The notes: generated by a model not told the origin, from the sequence alone. Shown: positions 37,249-46,199, counted from the stretch's first letter. The stretch is DNA of 64,000 nt from a bacterium (GCA_026129405.1 JAHCID010000001.1:527237-591236); one strand, 5' to 3'. Made by a program: numbers and translations.

Positions 37249-37716
37249 TCAGCTCGCGGTGGCGCCGCGCAGCCGATCGGCGACGGCGGGCACGGCCTTC
37301 AGCAGCATGTCCCAGCGTGCGACGTCGGCGCCCGCCAGCCCCTCGAGCTTCTCGCGATAGGCGCCCAGCGCCGCATCGAGCTCGGCCTCGCGTCCGTCGG
37401 CGACGGTCTCGGTCGGCGTCAGGCAGGCGTTCACCTTGTCGGCCAGCTCCTCGAGCTGCTTCTCACCGTCCTCGCCGAGGCGCGCGGTCAGCATCTCGCC
37501 CCAGAGCTGGGAGAAGGCGAACGTCGAAGCGACACGCAGGCGCAGGCCGCCGGAGAGGCGGTGCACGCGCTCGGCCAGCGCGGCAGGCGAGTTGAGTCCG
37601 CGGCGGGTCGTGAACGCTCCCATCTGGGCAAAGCGGTCGCGCAGGCGCTCGAGGCCGAAGTGGGCGCACAGGACGTCCATCGCGCCGTTGAACTCGGGAG
37701 CGGTCAAATTGGCCAT
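37249..37716 (-). CDS. Conserved hypothetical helical protein
   Basis: 155 aa, ATG 37716. Predicted mostly alpha-helical (for example [39 protein letters not shown]) with no signal, membrane segment or Cys cluster beyond two Cys. I do not recognise the family. It ends 20 bases before the FAD oxidoreductase gene on the same strand and may be an accessory protein. A promoter with TTGACA (37754-37749 on the minus strand), a 17-base spacer and CATCCA ends 9 bases before the ATG. Confidence 0.6.
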   Translation of the reverse strand: MANLTAPEFNGAMDVLCAHFGLERLRDRFAQMGAFTTRRGLNSPAALAERVHRLSGGLRLRVASTFAFSQLWGEMLTARLGEDGEKQLEELADKVNACLTPTETVADGREAELDAALGAYREKLEGLAGADVARWDMLLKAVPAVADRLRGATAS

Positions 37717-37725
37717 GGGAGGCTC

Positions 37726-37754
37726 TGGATGGCCCGGCCCGTCCGGACTGTCAA
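37726..37754 (-). promoter_or_regulatory. Leaderless promoter (minus strand)
   Basis: On the minus strand, TTGACA (37754-37749), 17-base spacer, CATCCA (37731-37726), then 9 bases to ATG 37716. The opposite strand has a perfect 7-bp inverted repeat ACGGTGC-GA-GCACCGT at 37754-37769, between this promoter and the divergent SDR gene; it could be an operator shared by both. Confidence 0.45.
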
Positions 37755-37783
37755 CGGTGCGAGCACCGTGGTAGCTGCGCGGC

Positions 37784-38563
37784 ATGGGCGAGGAGATCGC
37801 GCTCGTCACCGGCGCGTCGAGCGGGATCGGCGAGGCGCTGGCGCGACGCCTGGCGCGCGACGGACGCGCGCTGGGCCTGGTCGCCCGACGCGCGGACCGC
37901 CTCGAAGCCCTCGCGATCGAGCTGCGCGGCGCGCACCATGTCGTCGTGCACGTGCTGCCGGCCGACCTCACCGCGTCCGGCGCCGTCGCGACGCTGGTCG
38001 CGGACATCGCGACGCGCGGGCTCGACGTCGACTGGCTCGTGAACAACGCGGGCTTCGGGACCGTCGGCCGCTTCGACCGGCTGCCGCTGGACCGCGAGCT
38101 CGACGAGATCACGCTCAACGTGGAGGCGTTGGTGGAGCTCACCGGACGGTTCCTGCCCGGCATGGTGCGCCGCCGGCGCGGCGTGGTCATGAACGTCTCG
38201 TCGATCGGCGGCTACGTCCCGAGCGCCTACATGGCGACGTACACCGGCACGAAGGCCTTCGTGCTGAGCTTCAGCGAGGCGATCGCCGCCGAGCTCGCGG
38301 GCACGGGCGTCGACGTCCTGTGCGTCTGCCCCGGCGCGACCCGGACGGAGTTCCAGGGCACGGCGGGCGTCGACCTCAGCGTGCCGGACTTCGTCTGGCA
38401 GAGCGCCGACGAGGTCGCCGACGAGGCCGTCCGCGCGGTCGGGCGCGGCAGCGTGGTGGTCAACGGCATCCTCAACAAGCTCACGATCGCCTCCGCGAAG
38501 TTCCTGCCGCGCACGCTGCTCGCGCGCGTGACCGGACGCATGTTCCGTCCGAAGGAGGCGTGA
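37784..38563 (+). CDS. Short-chain dehydrogenase (first of tandem pair)
   Basis: 259-aa SDR. TGASSGIGEALAR (residues 9-21) is the cofactor motif, with VARRADRLEAL suggesting NADP(H) preference. WLVNNAGFG, MNVSSIGG and YTGTKAFVLSF give the NNAG, catalytic Ser and Tyr-x3-Lys motifs. The C-terminal part (TIASAKFLPRTLLARVTGRM) is longer and basic. It is one base upstream of a second SDR of nearly the same length and sequence pattern, so the two arose by tandem duplication. The product class is SDR; the substrate is unknown. Confidence 0.9.
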   Translation: MGEEIALVTGASSGIGEALARRLARDGRALGLVARRADRLEALAIELRGAHHVVVHVLPADLTASGAVATLVADIATRGLDVDWLVNNAGFGTVGRFDRLPLDRELDEITLNVEALVELTGRFLPGMVRRRRGVVMNVSSIGGYVPSAYMATYTGTKAFVLSFSEAIAAELAGTGVDVLCVCPGATRTEFQGTAGVDLSVPDFVWQSADEVADEAVRAVGRGSVVVNGILNKLTIASAKFLPRTLLARVTGRMFRPKEA

Positions 38564-38564
38564 C

Positions 38565-39347
38565 GTGGGCCGCGACGCCGTCCTCGTCACCGGCGCGTCG
38601 AGCGGGATCGGCGAGCAGCTCGCGCGCCGCCTCGCCTGCGAGCGTCGCGACCTCGTGCTGGTCGCCCGGCGCGTCGATCGGCTCGAGGAGCTGGCGGCGA
38701 CGCTGCGCGCGCAGCACGGCGTCGCCGTCGACGTCGTGCCGCAGGACCTCGGCGCTCCGGGCGGACCGGACGCTCTCGTGGCCGAGCTGGCGCAGCGTGG
38801 TCTCGACGTCGACTGGCTCGTCAACAACGCCGGGTTCGGCACCTCCGGGCCGTTCTTCCGCCTTCCGGTCGAGCGCGAGGTCGAGCAGGTCCGGCTCAAC
38901 ATGCGGGCGCCGGTGGCGTTGGCGGGCCGCCTCTTGCCGGGGATGGTCGCCCGCGGACGCGGGCTCGTGATGAACGTCGCCTCCGTCGCCGGCTACGGGC
39001 CCATGCCCTACACCGCGACCTACGCCGCGACGAAGGCCTTCCTCATCGCCTGGTCCGAGGCGCTCGCCGTCGAGATGGAGGGCACCGGCGTGCGCGTCCT
39101 GTGCGTCTGCCCGGGGTTCACACGCACCGAATTCCAGGCGGTCGCGAAGGCCAAGACCGACATGGTTCCCGCCTTCGCCTGGATGTCCGCCGAGGCCGTC
39201 GCCGATCAGGCCGTGCGGGCCGCGAAGGGGCGCTCCGGCGTGCTCGTCAACGGTCTTCTCAACAACCTCATGACGGTCGGCATGCGCCTCGCCCCGCGCC
39301 GCCTGCTCGCGCGGGTCACGGCCGGGGCGATGCGCGGCCGACTGTAG
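38565..39347 (+). CDS. Short-chain dehydrogenase (second of tandem pair)
   Basis: 260-aa SDR, GTG 38565, one base after its paralogue's stop. An AAGGAGG sequence lies inside the end of the first gene, 7 bases upstream. It shares the cofactor block TGASSGIGEQLARRL with the first copy, plus VARRVDRLEEL, DWLVNNAGFGTSGPFF, MNVASVAGYG and YAATKAFLIAW (Tyr-x3-Lys). The paralogues keep the same C-terminal block (LAPRRLLARVTAGAM). Divergence is spread over the whole length, so the duplication is old enough for separate substrates. Confidence 0.9.
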   Translation: MGRDAVLVTGASSGIGEQLARRLACERRDLVLVARRVDRLEELAATLRAQHGVAVDVVPQDLGAPGGPDALVAELAQRGLDVDWLVNNAGFGTSGPFFRLPVEREVEQVRLNMRAPVALAGRLLPGMVARGRGLVMNVASVAGYGPMPYTATYAATKAFLIAWSEALAVEMEGTGVRVLCVCPGFTRTEFQAVAKAKTDMVPAFAWMSAEAVADQAVRAAKGRSGVLVNGLLNNLMTVGMRLAPRRLLARVTAGAMRGRL

Positions 39348-39348
39348 C

Positions 39349-40068
39349 CTACGGTGCCGGCGGCGCGGCCGGCATCGCCGTCGCGCCCACCGGCAGCCGG
39401 CCGAGGTTCGCGAGCAGGTCCGCGGGATCGTCGAAGATCGCCATCGCGCCGTCGAGCGCGGTGTCGGGCCACCCCCCGCAGCGCAGCGCGACGGAGCGCA
39501 CACGCGCACGCCGCGCGCTCTCGACGTCCCACGGCGTATCGCCGACGAGGAGCGCCTCGGCCGCCGGAAAGCCGCCGCGCTGGAGCGCAGCGAGGACGAT
39601 GTCCGGCGCCGGCTTCGAGGCGCGCGCGTCGTCGGCCGAGGTGTGGGCGTCGATCAGGTCGGCGACCTCGGCCTGCTCGAGCAGCAGGGGGAGATCGTCG
39701 CGCGTGGCCGAGCTCGCGACGACGATACGGGCGCCCCGACGGCGCAGCGCCAGCACCAGCTCGCGCACGTGCGGCAACGGACGCAGGCTCGGGAGCCAGC
39801 GCTCGCGGAAGAGCTCGCCACGCCGGGTCTGGATGCGGGCGGCGAGCTCCGGATCGGGCTCCCGCTCGCACACGGCGCGCAGGATGCGGTCGCCGCCCAT
39901 GCCGACCAGCGGCTGCACCAGCGCCGGTGGGACGTGGATGCCGTGCTCACCGAGCGCCTGCGCCCACGCCGCGGCATGCGCCACGTTGCTGTCGAGCAGG
40001 GTTCCGTCGACGTCGAGCAGGATTCCACGAATGGGAGGGAAATTGTCGAAGCGGGGAGTGTTTTGCAT
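39349..40068 (-). CDS. HAD-superfamily phosphatase (phosphoglycolate-phosphatase-like)
   Basis: 239-aa HAD hydrolase, subfamily I with a helical cap. Motif I DVDGTLLDSN (residues about 19-28, nucleophile Asp), motif II VVASSAT (about 115-121), motif III Lys in ARASKPAPDIV (about 147-157) and motif IV LLVGDTPWDVESA (about 171-183) are all present. The overall pattern resembles Gph/PGP (phosphoglycolate phosphatase) or beta-phosphoglucomutase-like enzymes. Glycolate is the theme of the neighbouring 41-59 kb region, so phosphoglycolate phosphatase is an attractive but unproven role. It may share a transcript with MltA upstream. Confidence 0.85.
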   Translation of the reverse strand: MQNTPRFDNFPPIRGILLDVDGTLLDSNVAHAAAWAQALGEHGIHVPPALVQPLVGMGGDRILRAVCEREPDPELAARIQTRRGELFRERWLPSLRPLPHVRELVLALRRRGARIVVASSATRDDLPLLLEQAEVADLIDAHTSADDARASKPAPDIVLAALQRGGFPAAEALLVGDTPWDVESARRARVRSVALRCGGWPDTALDGAMAIFDDPADLLANLGRLPVGATAMPAAPPAP

Positions 40069-40144
40069 CTTCTTCCTCGGGAGGCGGGGGATACACCGAT
40101 ACCGCGACCCCTAGTTGCAGAGACGATGCCACGCGCCTGCCCAT

Positions 40145-41149
40145 TCACTGCGCGACCGGCTCGAGGAGGTAGAGCGTCCCGCGATCGCGCGCCGACCCGG
40201 CGAACGCCTCGGCGTCTTCGCCCGGTCCGACGAACAGATCGACGTGTGCGCCCTTGATCGCCGCGCCCACGTCCTGCGCGACGACGAAGCGCCGCGCCGA
40301 CGGGGTGACCAGGTAGGCGATGCGGCCGGACGGCACGAGCGTCGGGTCGGTCGCGATCGATCGGCCCGCGGTCAGCGGGACGCCCATGCTGCCGACCGGA
40401 TCGCCGGGCGCGGCGCCGAGCTTGAAGAAGACGTAGCGCGGGTTCTCCTGCATGAGGGCGCGCTGCTCGTCCGCCGGCAGCGTCGCCATGACGCGACGGA
40501 TGCCCGGCACCGTCGCCTCCGCGCGGGTCAGGTGGCCGTGCTCGATGAGCACCCGCGCGAGCGCCTTGTACGGCTTCTCGTTCGTGCCCGCGAAGAGCGC
40601 CGGGCGCACGGTGCCGTCGGGGAAGCGCAGGCGTCCGGAGCCCTGCACGTGGAGGAGGAAGAGGCCGAGCGGATCGTCGGTCCAGGCCAGCTCGAGGCCG
40701 CGTCCCGCGAGCGCGCCGGCGTCGATCGCGGCGCGGACCGGGGCCGAGCTCGGAGTGAGGTCCGGCGGCCGGGCATAGAGCGGGTAGCGGAAGCGCGCGT
40801 CGGGCCGCACCCGTGCGGCCAGCTCGGGCTCGTAGTACGCCGTCATGAGGATCGGGTCGCGCACCTGGAGGACGCGGAACGCGCCCGCGATCGCGCGCCG
40901 GCGGGCGGCTGCGTCGCCGCCTGCCGCGAGCGCGCCCAGGAGACGGCTCGCCGACGCCGCGGCCGCGTCGTCGCCCCGCTTGCGCCACGCGGGCTGCGTA
41001 CGGGCGATCGCCTGACGCAGCGACGCGAGGTCGGCGTCGTCGCCGAAGTCGGGTAGCTGCGCGGCCCGCAGCTGCACGAGCGCGGGCTGCGGCCCGCGCT
41101 GCACGGCGCAGCTCGCCGCGAGCGCGGCGAGCAGGACGACGAGCCCTAC
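40145..41149 (-). CDS. mltA: Membrane-bound lytic murein transglycosylase A-like (start unclear)
   Basis: About 335 aa. The barrel fold MltA domain is recognisable by [29 protein letters not shown], followed by [25 protein letters not shown] (catalytic Asp region). The 3D domain is [44 protein letters not shown], ending with [22 protein letters not shown] lipoprotein-like segment [14 protein letters not shown] precedes residue 20. No ATG, GTG or TTG start lies just before this segment in frame; the nearest GTG (about 41297) would add 49 residues inside the 3' end of the upstream aminotransferase. The coordinate 41149 marks where the hydrophobic segment begins, not a start codon. The function (cleaving murein glycan strands) is secure; the start is not. 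Confidence 0.8.
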   Translation of the reverse strand, partial: VGLVVLLAALAASCAVQRGPQPALVQLRAAQLPDFGDDADLASLRQAIARTQPAWRKRGDDAAAASASRLLGALAAGGDAAARRRAIAGAFRVLQVRDPILMTAYYEPELAARVRPDARFRYPLYARPPDLTPSSAPVRAAIDAGALAGRGLELAWTDDPLGLFLLHVQGSGRLRFPDGTVRPALFAGTNEKPYKALARVLIEHGHLTRAEATVPGIRRVMATLPADEQRALMQENPRYVFFKLGAAPGDPVGSMGVPLTAGRSIATDPTLVPSGRIAYLVTPSARRFVVAQDVGAAIKGAHVDLFVGPGEDAEAFAGSARDRGTLYLLEPVAQ

Positions 41150-42330
41150 GCCGCCGCGTAGGACGCCTGCGCCGCGGCCACGGCGACCCCCGGCGTCACC
41201 CGCAGCCCCTCGGCCGCCAGCGCCTCCTCGAGCGCCGCCAGCACCGCGAGCACGCTCGCCCGCCGGCTCGATTCTCCCATCAGCCCGATCCGCCACACCT
41301 TCCCCTTCATCGGCCCGAGCCCGCCGCCGATCTCGATGCCGTGGTCGGCGAGCAGCCGCGCGCGCACGCGCGCCTCGTCGACGTCGGCGGGCACCGTGAC
41401 CGCATTCAGCATCGGCAGCCGGTGGCCCGGCTCCGCCGCCAGCCCGAGTCCGAACGTCTCCAGGCCGGCGACCAGCGCGCGATGGTTGCGCGCATGACGC
41501 GTGAACCGCGCCGGCAGGCCCTCCTCGGCAACCAGGCGCAGCGCCTCGCGCAACGCGTAGTTCATCGAGATCGGCGCCGTGTGGTGATAGACGCGCTCCT
41601 CGCCCCAGTACTGTGCGAGGAGGCCGACGTCGAGGTACCAGCTCTGCGCCTTCGTCCTGCGGGCGCGGATCGCGTCGAGCGCGCGCGGCCCGAAGGTGAC
41701 GGGCGACAGCCCCGGCGGGCACGACAGGCACTTCTGCGTGCCGCTGTACGCCGCATCGACGCCCCAGGCGTCGATCTCGACCGGCACGCCGCCGAGCGAG
41801 GTGACGCAGTCGGCGAGAAAGAGCGCGCCGTGCTCGTGCGCCAGCCGGATCGCGTCCTCCAGCGGCTGCCAGGCGCCGGTCGAGGTCTCCGCGTGCACCA
41901 GCGCGACCAGCTTCGGATTCGACGTCTGCGCCAGCGCCGCAGCGATCTGCTCCGGGCGGACGACGTGGCCCCACGGTGCCTCGACGCGCCGAACGACCGC
42001 GCCGCAGCGCTCCGCCACCTCGGCCATGCGCGTGCCGAAGACGCCGTTCACGCCGACGAGAACCTCGTCGCCCGGTTCGACGAGGTTCACGACGCACGCC
42101 TCCATGCCGGCGCTGCCCGTACCCGAGATGGGGAGCGTCAGCGCGTTCGCGGTGGCGAAGACCATCCGCAGGAGCGCCTTCACGTCCTCCATCATGCCGA
42201 GGAACGCGGGGTCGAGATGGCCGACGAGGGGCGCCGACATGGCGCGCAGCACGCGCGGGTGGACGTCGGACGGGCCAGGGCCAAGAAGGAGGCGATACGG
42301 AGGTTGGAACTCGCCCGGCGCCGCGGTCAC
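41146..42330 (-). CDS. Class V aminotransferase (serine/alanine-glyoxylate type)
   Basis: 394 aa from GTG 42330. PLP-dependent aminotransferase: [17 protein letters not shown] (residues about 16-32) is the opening of serine-glyoxylate / alanine-glyoxylate aminotransferases. [15 protein letters not shown] and HAETSTG follow, and [16 protein letters not shown] holds the PLP Lys. The end has the C-terminal domain with RIGLMGESS. It transfers amino groups to glyoxylate, giving glycine, and so consumes the product of glycolate oxidation by the divergently encoded GlcD. A -10 hexamer (TATACA) lies 9 bases upstream of the GTG, consistent with leaderless expression from the shared divergent promoter. 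Confidence 0.93.
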   Translation of the reverse strand: MTAAPGEFQPPYRLLLGPGPSDVHPRVLRAMSAPLVGHLDPAFLGMMEDVKALLRMVFATANALTLPISGTGSAGMEACVVNLVEPGDEVLVGVNGVFGTRMAEVAERCGAVVRRVEAPWGHVVRPEQIAAALAQTSNPKLVALVHAETSTGAWQPLEDAIRLAHEHGALFLADCVTSLGGVPVEIDAWGVDAAYSGTQKCLSCPPGLSPVTFGPRALDAIRARRTKAQSWYLDVGLLAQYWGEERVYHHTAPISMNYALREALRLVAEEGLPARFTRHARNHRALVAGLETFGLGLAAEPGHRLPMLNAVTVPADVDEARVRARLLADHGIEIGGGLGPMKGKVWRIGLMGESSRRASVLAVLAALEEALAAEGLRVTPGVAVAAAQASYAAA

Positions 42331-42337
42331 GGGGCGA

Positions 42338-42367
42338 TTTGTATACACGGGTTCCGAGCCGTACAAA
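42338..42367. promoter_or_regulatory. Overlapping divergent promoters of aminotransferase and glcD genes
   Basis: Only 43 bases separate the two divergent starts. On the + strand, TTGTAT (42339-42344), 17-base spacer and TACAAA (42362-42367), 6 bases before ATG 42374. On the minus strand, TTTGTA (42367-42362) is the -35, 16-base spacer, and TATACA (42345-42340) the -10, 9 bases before GTG 42330. Each hexamer serves as -10 in one direction and -35 in the other. A perfect 8-bp palindrome TGTATACA (42340-42347) lies in it and resembles FCD/GntR-type operators of the GlcC/LldR class. Only one promoter could be open at a time. Confidence 0.55.
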
Positions 42368-42373
42368 CCACCG

Positions 42374-43795
42374 ATGCGCGATCTGGCTGCCCGCCTGCGC
42401 GCCCTCGTCGGCCCGGACGGCGTCATCGACCACCCCGACGCGCTCGGGGTCTACGACTGCGACGGCTACACCCTCGAGCGCGCCACGCCGGATCTGGTCG
42501 TGCTGCCGGCGACGCCCGAGGCCGTCGCCGCCGTCGTGCGGCTGCTGGCCGGGGACGGCATCCCGTTCGTCCCGCGCGGCGCCGGGACGGGGCTCTCCGG
42601 CGGCACCCTGCCCGTGCAGGCGCCGGTCATGGTGTGCACGAGCCGTCTCAACCGCATCGAGTCGATCGACACCGCGAACCGCCGCATCGTCGTCCAGGCC
42701 GGGGTGGTGAACCAGTGGGTGACGAACGCCGTCCGCGCCCACGGGCTGCACTACGCACCCGATCCGTCGAGCCAGCCGGCATGCACCATCGGCGGCAACG
42801 TGGCCGAGAACTCGGGCGGCCCGCACACGCTCAAGTACGGCGTGACGACGAACCACGTGCTCGGCGTCGAGCTGGTGCTGCCGTCGGGCGAGGTGGTGCG
42901 CCTCGGCGGCCCGGTCGAGGAGCGCATCGGCTACGATCTCGTCGGGCTCGCGGTCGGCGCCGAAGGCACGTTCGGCATCGTCACGCGCGCGACCCTGCGC
43001 CTCACCCGCACGCCGGAGGACACGCGCACGCTGCTCGCCGTCTTCGAGTCGGTCGAGGCGGCGAGCGCGGCGGTGTCGGACATCATCGCCGCGGGCATCG
43101 TGCCGGCGGCGCTCGAGATGATGGACGACCTCATCCTCGGCGCGGTCGAGGACGCCTATCACGTGGGGCTGCCCACCGACGCCGGTGCGGTGCTGCTGGT
43201 CGAGCTCGACGGCCCGGCCGTGGGGCTCGATCCGCTGATGGAGTCGGTGTCCGCGCTCTGCCGCGCCCGCGGTGTTCGCGAGCTGCGCCTCGCGCGCGAC
43301 GAGGCCGAGCGCCAGGCGCTGTGGAAGTGCCGCAAGCGGGCGTTCGGCGCGGTGGGACGTTTGGCGCCGAACTACTGCACCCAGGACGGCGTCGTCCCGC
43401 GCACGAAGGTGCCCGACATCCTGCGCGCGATCGCCGCTGCCGCCGCCCGCCACCGCCTGCGCATCGGCAACGTCTTCCACGCCGGCGACGGCAACATCCA
43501 TCCGATCATCCTCTTCGACGAGCGCGACCGCGACCAGGTCCGGCGCGTGCTCGCCGCCGGCCGCGAGATCCTCGAGGCCTGCGTCGCGCTCGGCGGCAGC
43601 GTCACGGGCGAGCACGGCATCGGTGTCGAGAAGATGGACCAGATGCCGCTCCTCTTCTCGCCCGACGACCTCTCGGCGATGATGCGCCTGCGCGCCGTCT
43701 TCGACCCCGAGCAGCGCGCCAACCCGCACAAGATCTTCCCCGATGCGAAGGTCTGCGTGGAGAGCCGGGCACCGCGGCGTCAGGCGGCGTCGTAG
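42374..43795 (+). CDS. glcD: Glycolate dehydrogenase FAD subunit GlcD
   Basis: 473-aa FAD-dependent 2-hydroxyacid oxidase subunit, the catalytic part of glycolate dehydrogenase (GlcDEF). The FAD_binding_4 domain has [14 protein letters not shown] (residues about 64-77) and [18 protein letters not shown] (about 139-156); the oxidase C-terminal domain has HAGDGNIHP near 370 and [10 protein letters not shown] near 412. The ATG is 6 bases after a -10-like hexamer (leaderless). GlcE and GlcF are not adjacent but lie 3 kb and 15 kb downstream, both with disrupted frames in this sequence. Some family members oxidise D-lactate or other 2-hydroxy acids; the aminotransferase neighbour favours glycolate. 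Confidence 0.92.
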   Translation: MRDLAARLRALVGPDGVIDHPDALGVYDCDGYTLERATPDLVVLPATPEAVAAVVRLLAGDGIPFVPRGAGTGLSGGTLPVQAPVMVCTSRLNRIESIDTANRRIVVQAGVVNQWVTNAVRAHGLHYAPDPSSQPACTIGGNVAENSGGPHTLKYGVTTNHVLGVELVLPSGEVVRLGGPVEERIGYDLVGLAVGAEGTFGIVTRATLRLTRTPEDTRTLLAVFESVEAASAAVSDIIAAGIVPAALEMMDDLILGAVEDAYHVGLPTDAGAVLLVELDGPAVGLDPLMESVSALCRARGVRELRLARDEAERQALWKCRKRAFGAVGRLAPNYCTQDGVVPRTKVPDILRAIAAAAARHRLRIGNVFHAGDGNIHPIILFDERDRDQVRRVLAAGREILEACVALGGSVTGEHGIGVEKMDQMPLLFSPDDLSAMMRLRAVFDPEQRANPHKIFPDAKVCVESRAPRRQAAS

Positions 43796-44821
43796 CTACC
43801 GGCCGCCGACGCGGATGCCGTAGAGCTCGTCCTTGAACTCGCGCTCGAGGAGCCGGCGTACCGCCTCGTTGAGCGGCCGCCGATGGTGGAGCACGTGGTA
43901 CACCTCGCAGGTGATCGGCATCTCGATGCCGATCTTGACCGACAGCTCGTAGGCCGCCGCCGCGGTGAGGAAGCCCTCGGCGACCGAGCGACGTGCCGCG
44001 AGGTAGGCCTGCGGATCGGCGCCGGCGGCCAGCTCCCTGCCGAGCGTGCGGTTGCGGGACAGGTCGCCGGTGCAGGTGAGGACGAGGTCGCCGACGCCGG
44101 CCATGCCGAGGAAGGTGAGCGGATCGGCGCCGAGCGCCACGCCCAGGCGCGTCATCTCGGCGAGGCCGCGGGTGATCACCGCGGCGCGGGCGTTGTGGCC
44201 GAGCCCGAGGCCGTCGCAGGCGCCGGTCGCGACCGCGAGCACGTTCTTCACCGCGCCGCCGACCTGGACGCCGATCGGGTCGTTGCTCGCGTACACGCGG
44301 AACATGGGTGCGTGCAGGAGCGCCTGCGCCTCGCGCGCGGCGACCATGTCGCTGCTGGCGACGACCACGTCGGTCGGCTTCCCGAGCGCGACCTCCTTCG
44401 CGAAGCTGGGACCGGACAGGAAGCCGAGGCGCTCGGGCGGGACGGCGGGCATCGCCTCGCGCAGCACCCCCGACATCAGCTCGAGCGAGCCCTCCTCGAC
44501 GCCCTTGGAGGCGACCACGACGAGGGCGTCGCGCGGCACGACAGCGGCGATGTCCACCGCGACGCGGCGCACGTACTGCGACGGCGGCACCAGGACGACG
44601 AGGTCGGCGCCGCGCAGCGCCTCGGCCGCGTCGGTCGACGCGCGCAGCGACTCGGGCAGCCCGATCTCGGGCAGGAAGAGCGTGTTCGTGTGCCGCTCGT
44701 TGACGTCGGCGACCACCTCGGCCTCGCGCGCCCACAGCGTCACCGCATGCCCGCGTCGCGCCGCGTGGCTCGCCAACGCCGTTCCCCAAGCCCCAGAGCC
44801 GATGACTGCGACCGTCGCCAT
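43796..44821 (-). CDS. gpsA: NAD(P)-dependent glycerol-3-phosphate dehydrogenase
   Basis: Reduces dihydroxyacetone phosphate to sn-glycerol-3-phosphate for phospholipid synthesis. 341 aa; VIGSGAWGTALASHAARRGHAVTLWARE is the dinucleotide-binding opening (residues 5-32). LVVLVPPSQY, VVASKGVE, LSGPSFAKEVALGKPT and the VGGAVKNVLAVATGACDGLGLGHNARAA motif (Lys active site near 200) follow the family. The stop codon meets the glcD stop codon with no gap (bases TAG-CTA). A TTGACC/GCTACA promoter-like element lies about 60 bases upstream. Confidence 0.96.
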   Translation of the reverse strand: MATVAVIGSGAWGTALASHAARRGHAVTLWAREAEVVADVNERHTNTLFLPEIGLPESLRASTDAAEALRGADLVVLVPPSQYVRRVAVDIAAVVPRDALVVVASKGVEEGSLELMSGVLREAMPAVPPERLGFLSGPSFAKEVALGKPTDVVVASSDMVAAREAQALLHAPMFRVYASNDPIGVQVGGAVKNVLAVATGACDGLGLGHNARAAVITRGLAEMTRLGVALGADPLTFLGMAGVGDLVLTCTGDLSRNRTLGRELAAGADPQAYLAARRSVAEGFLTAAAAYELSVKIGIEMPITCEVYHVLHHRRPLNEAVRRLLEREFKDELYGIRVGGR

Positions 44822-44930
44822 GCTGCACCTCGCGCTAGGATGTGTGGCTTTCGTGTAGCCCGGGACCCATGGTGGGGGTCAACGGGTGCGCCGCCCTCGC
44901 ACCCGGCTCGTGGCGACCGTGCGGAGCGCC

Positions 44931-46113
44931 TCAGGTGGGCTCGGACCCGGCGTCGTCGAAGAGGCGGATGTAGCGGGCGTAGCGGAAGCGCCGATTGCGT
45001 CGCTGGCCCGTGAACTCGCTCAGGGATCCCCTGCTCGACGAGCCGCGTGACGAGCTGATTCGCGGCCGGCGACGTCGTGCCCGTGAGCTGTCGTACCTCA
45101 CGCACCGAGACGATCGGGAACTCGTACAGGTGATCGAGGACGCGATGTCCGTTCCCGGCGGCGCGCCCGAGGCCGTGCGTGATGCGCAGCCGGTCTTCCT
45201 CGCGCAGCGCGAGAATGCGTCGCGCCGTCTCGGTCGCCTGGGCGCCGACCTCGTCGACGCCGCGCAGGAAGACCCGGAGCCAGTCCTCCCAGCTTCCCCG
45301 GTCCCGCACCGCCTGGAGATGGTCGTAGTACTCCTGCCGATGTCGCTTGAAGTAGTGCGACAGGTAGAGGACCGGCTTCCCGAGGACGTTGCGCTCGCAC
45401 AGCAGGAACGTGATCAGCAGCCGGCCGACGCGACCATTGCCGTCGAGGAACGGGTGGATGGTCTCGAATTGGGCATGCGCGAGCCCGACCTTCACGAGCA
45501 GCGGTAGCGCGTCGCTCTGGTGGAGGAACGCCTCGAGGGCTCCGAGCGCCGTGGGGACCTCATGTGGCGGTGGCGGGACGAAGGCCGCATCGGCGAGGGT
45601 GCAGCCGGAGGGCCCGATCCAATTCTGGCTTTGGCGAAGCTCGCCGGGGGTGAGGCGCGAGCCTCGCCCTCCGGGGAGGAGCTTCGCGTGGATCTCCCGG
45701 ATGAGTCGCACCGAGAGCGGAAGCTCTCCGAGGCGTGCGAGTCCGTGGTTCATCGCCGCGATGTAGTTCAGTACCTCGGCCACGTCGCCGGGCCCGTCGT
45801 GACCCAGTATCCGCGCCTCGGCGGAGAGCACGTCCTGCAGCGAGCTCTGTGTGCCCTCGATCTAGCTGGACAGGACGGCTTCCTTACGGACGTACATGAA
45901 GCCGAACAGGTCGGGGTTCGGCAGCGTCTGGATGGAGCCGTCGAGGCGTCCGAGGGCGCGATCCGCCTTCGACAGGAGCGGGTGCAGGCTCTCGAGATGA
46001 ACCGGCGGTCGGGGAGGGAGAGCCGCGGGGACGAAAGCCCGGTACCCGGTGGGTTGGCGGACATAAGTGCCCGCCCTGGTTGATGGACGCTGGATATCCG
46101 GTCGATTACCCAT
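44931..46113 (-). pseudogene. Fic-family protein, disrupted by a nonsense codon and a frameshift
   Basis: Fic (AMPylase) family. Read in frame from ATG 46113: RAGTYVRQPTGYRAFVPAALPP, ADRALGRLDGSIQTLPNPDLFGFMYVRKEAVLSS, then a TAG at 45864-45862. The next residues IEGTQSSLQDVLSAEARIL continue the protein perfectly; the family has Gln at that place (SSQIEGT), so CAG became TAG. SSxIEG is the autoinhibitory motif. The catalytic motif HPFLDGNGRVGR (about 45468-45433) and a C-terminal winged-helix region are intact. Near 45030 a +1/-1 shift interrupts the end: the continuation TGQRRNRRFRYARYIRLFDDAGSEPT is in another frame, ending at 44931. A shorter product could start at GTG 45831, giving a Fic core without the inhibitory helix. 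Decay, or two sequencing errors, are both possible. Confidence 0.85.
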
Positions 46114-46119
46114 GGCCCT

Positions 46120-46199
46120 GGCTGCCTTTATCAATGGACGAGAACCGCCCCATGATAAAGGCACGCCTAATCATGGGTGGCCCCATGGTAAAGGCAGCC
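46120..46199. repeat. Three copies of a 14-18 bp repeat, one inverted, upstream of fic
   Basis: Copy B (CCATGATAAAGGCA, 46150-46163) and copy C (CCATGGTAAAGGCAGCC, 46183-46199) are direct repeats 33 bases apart. Copy A (GGCTGCCTTTATCAATGG, 46120-46137) is the inverted form and can pair with either. The segment is AT-richer than its surroundings and lies just before the start of the fic frame. It could be an operator set, an alternative hairpin in the leader, or a decayed short mobile repeat. Confidence 0.5.

Noticed and set aside
41150-43729. Upstream part of a 1194-codon minus-strand frame leading into MltA
   Set aside because: It is the shadow of the aminotransferase and glcD in another frame; only the part from about 41149 downward has the MltA domain.
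45862-45864. TAG in fic read as pyrrolysine or a recoded codon
   Set aside because: No pyrrolysine genes are visible, other TAG codons in the window end genes normally, and a downstream frameshift points to decay or error.
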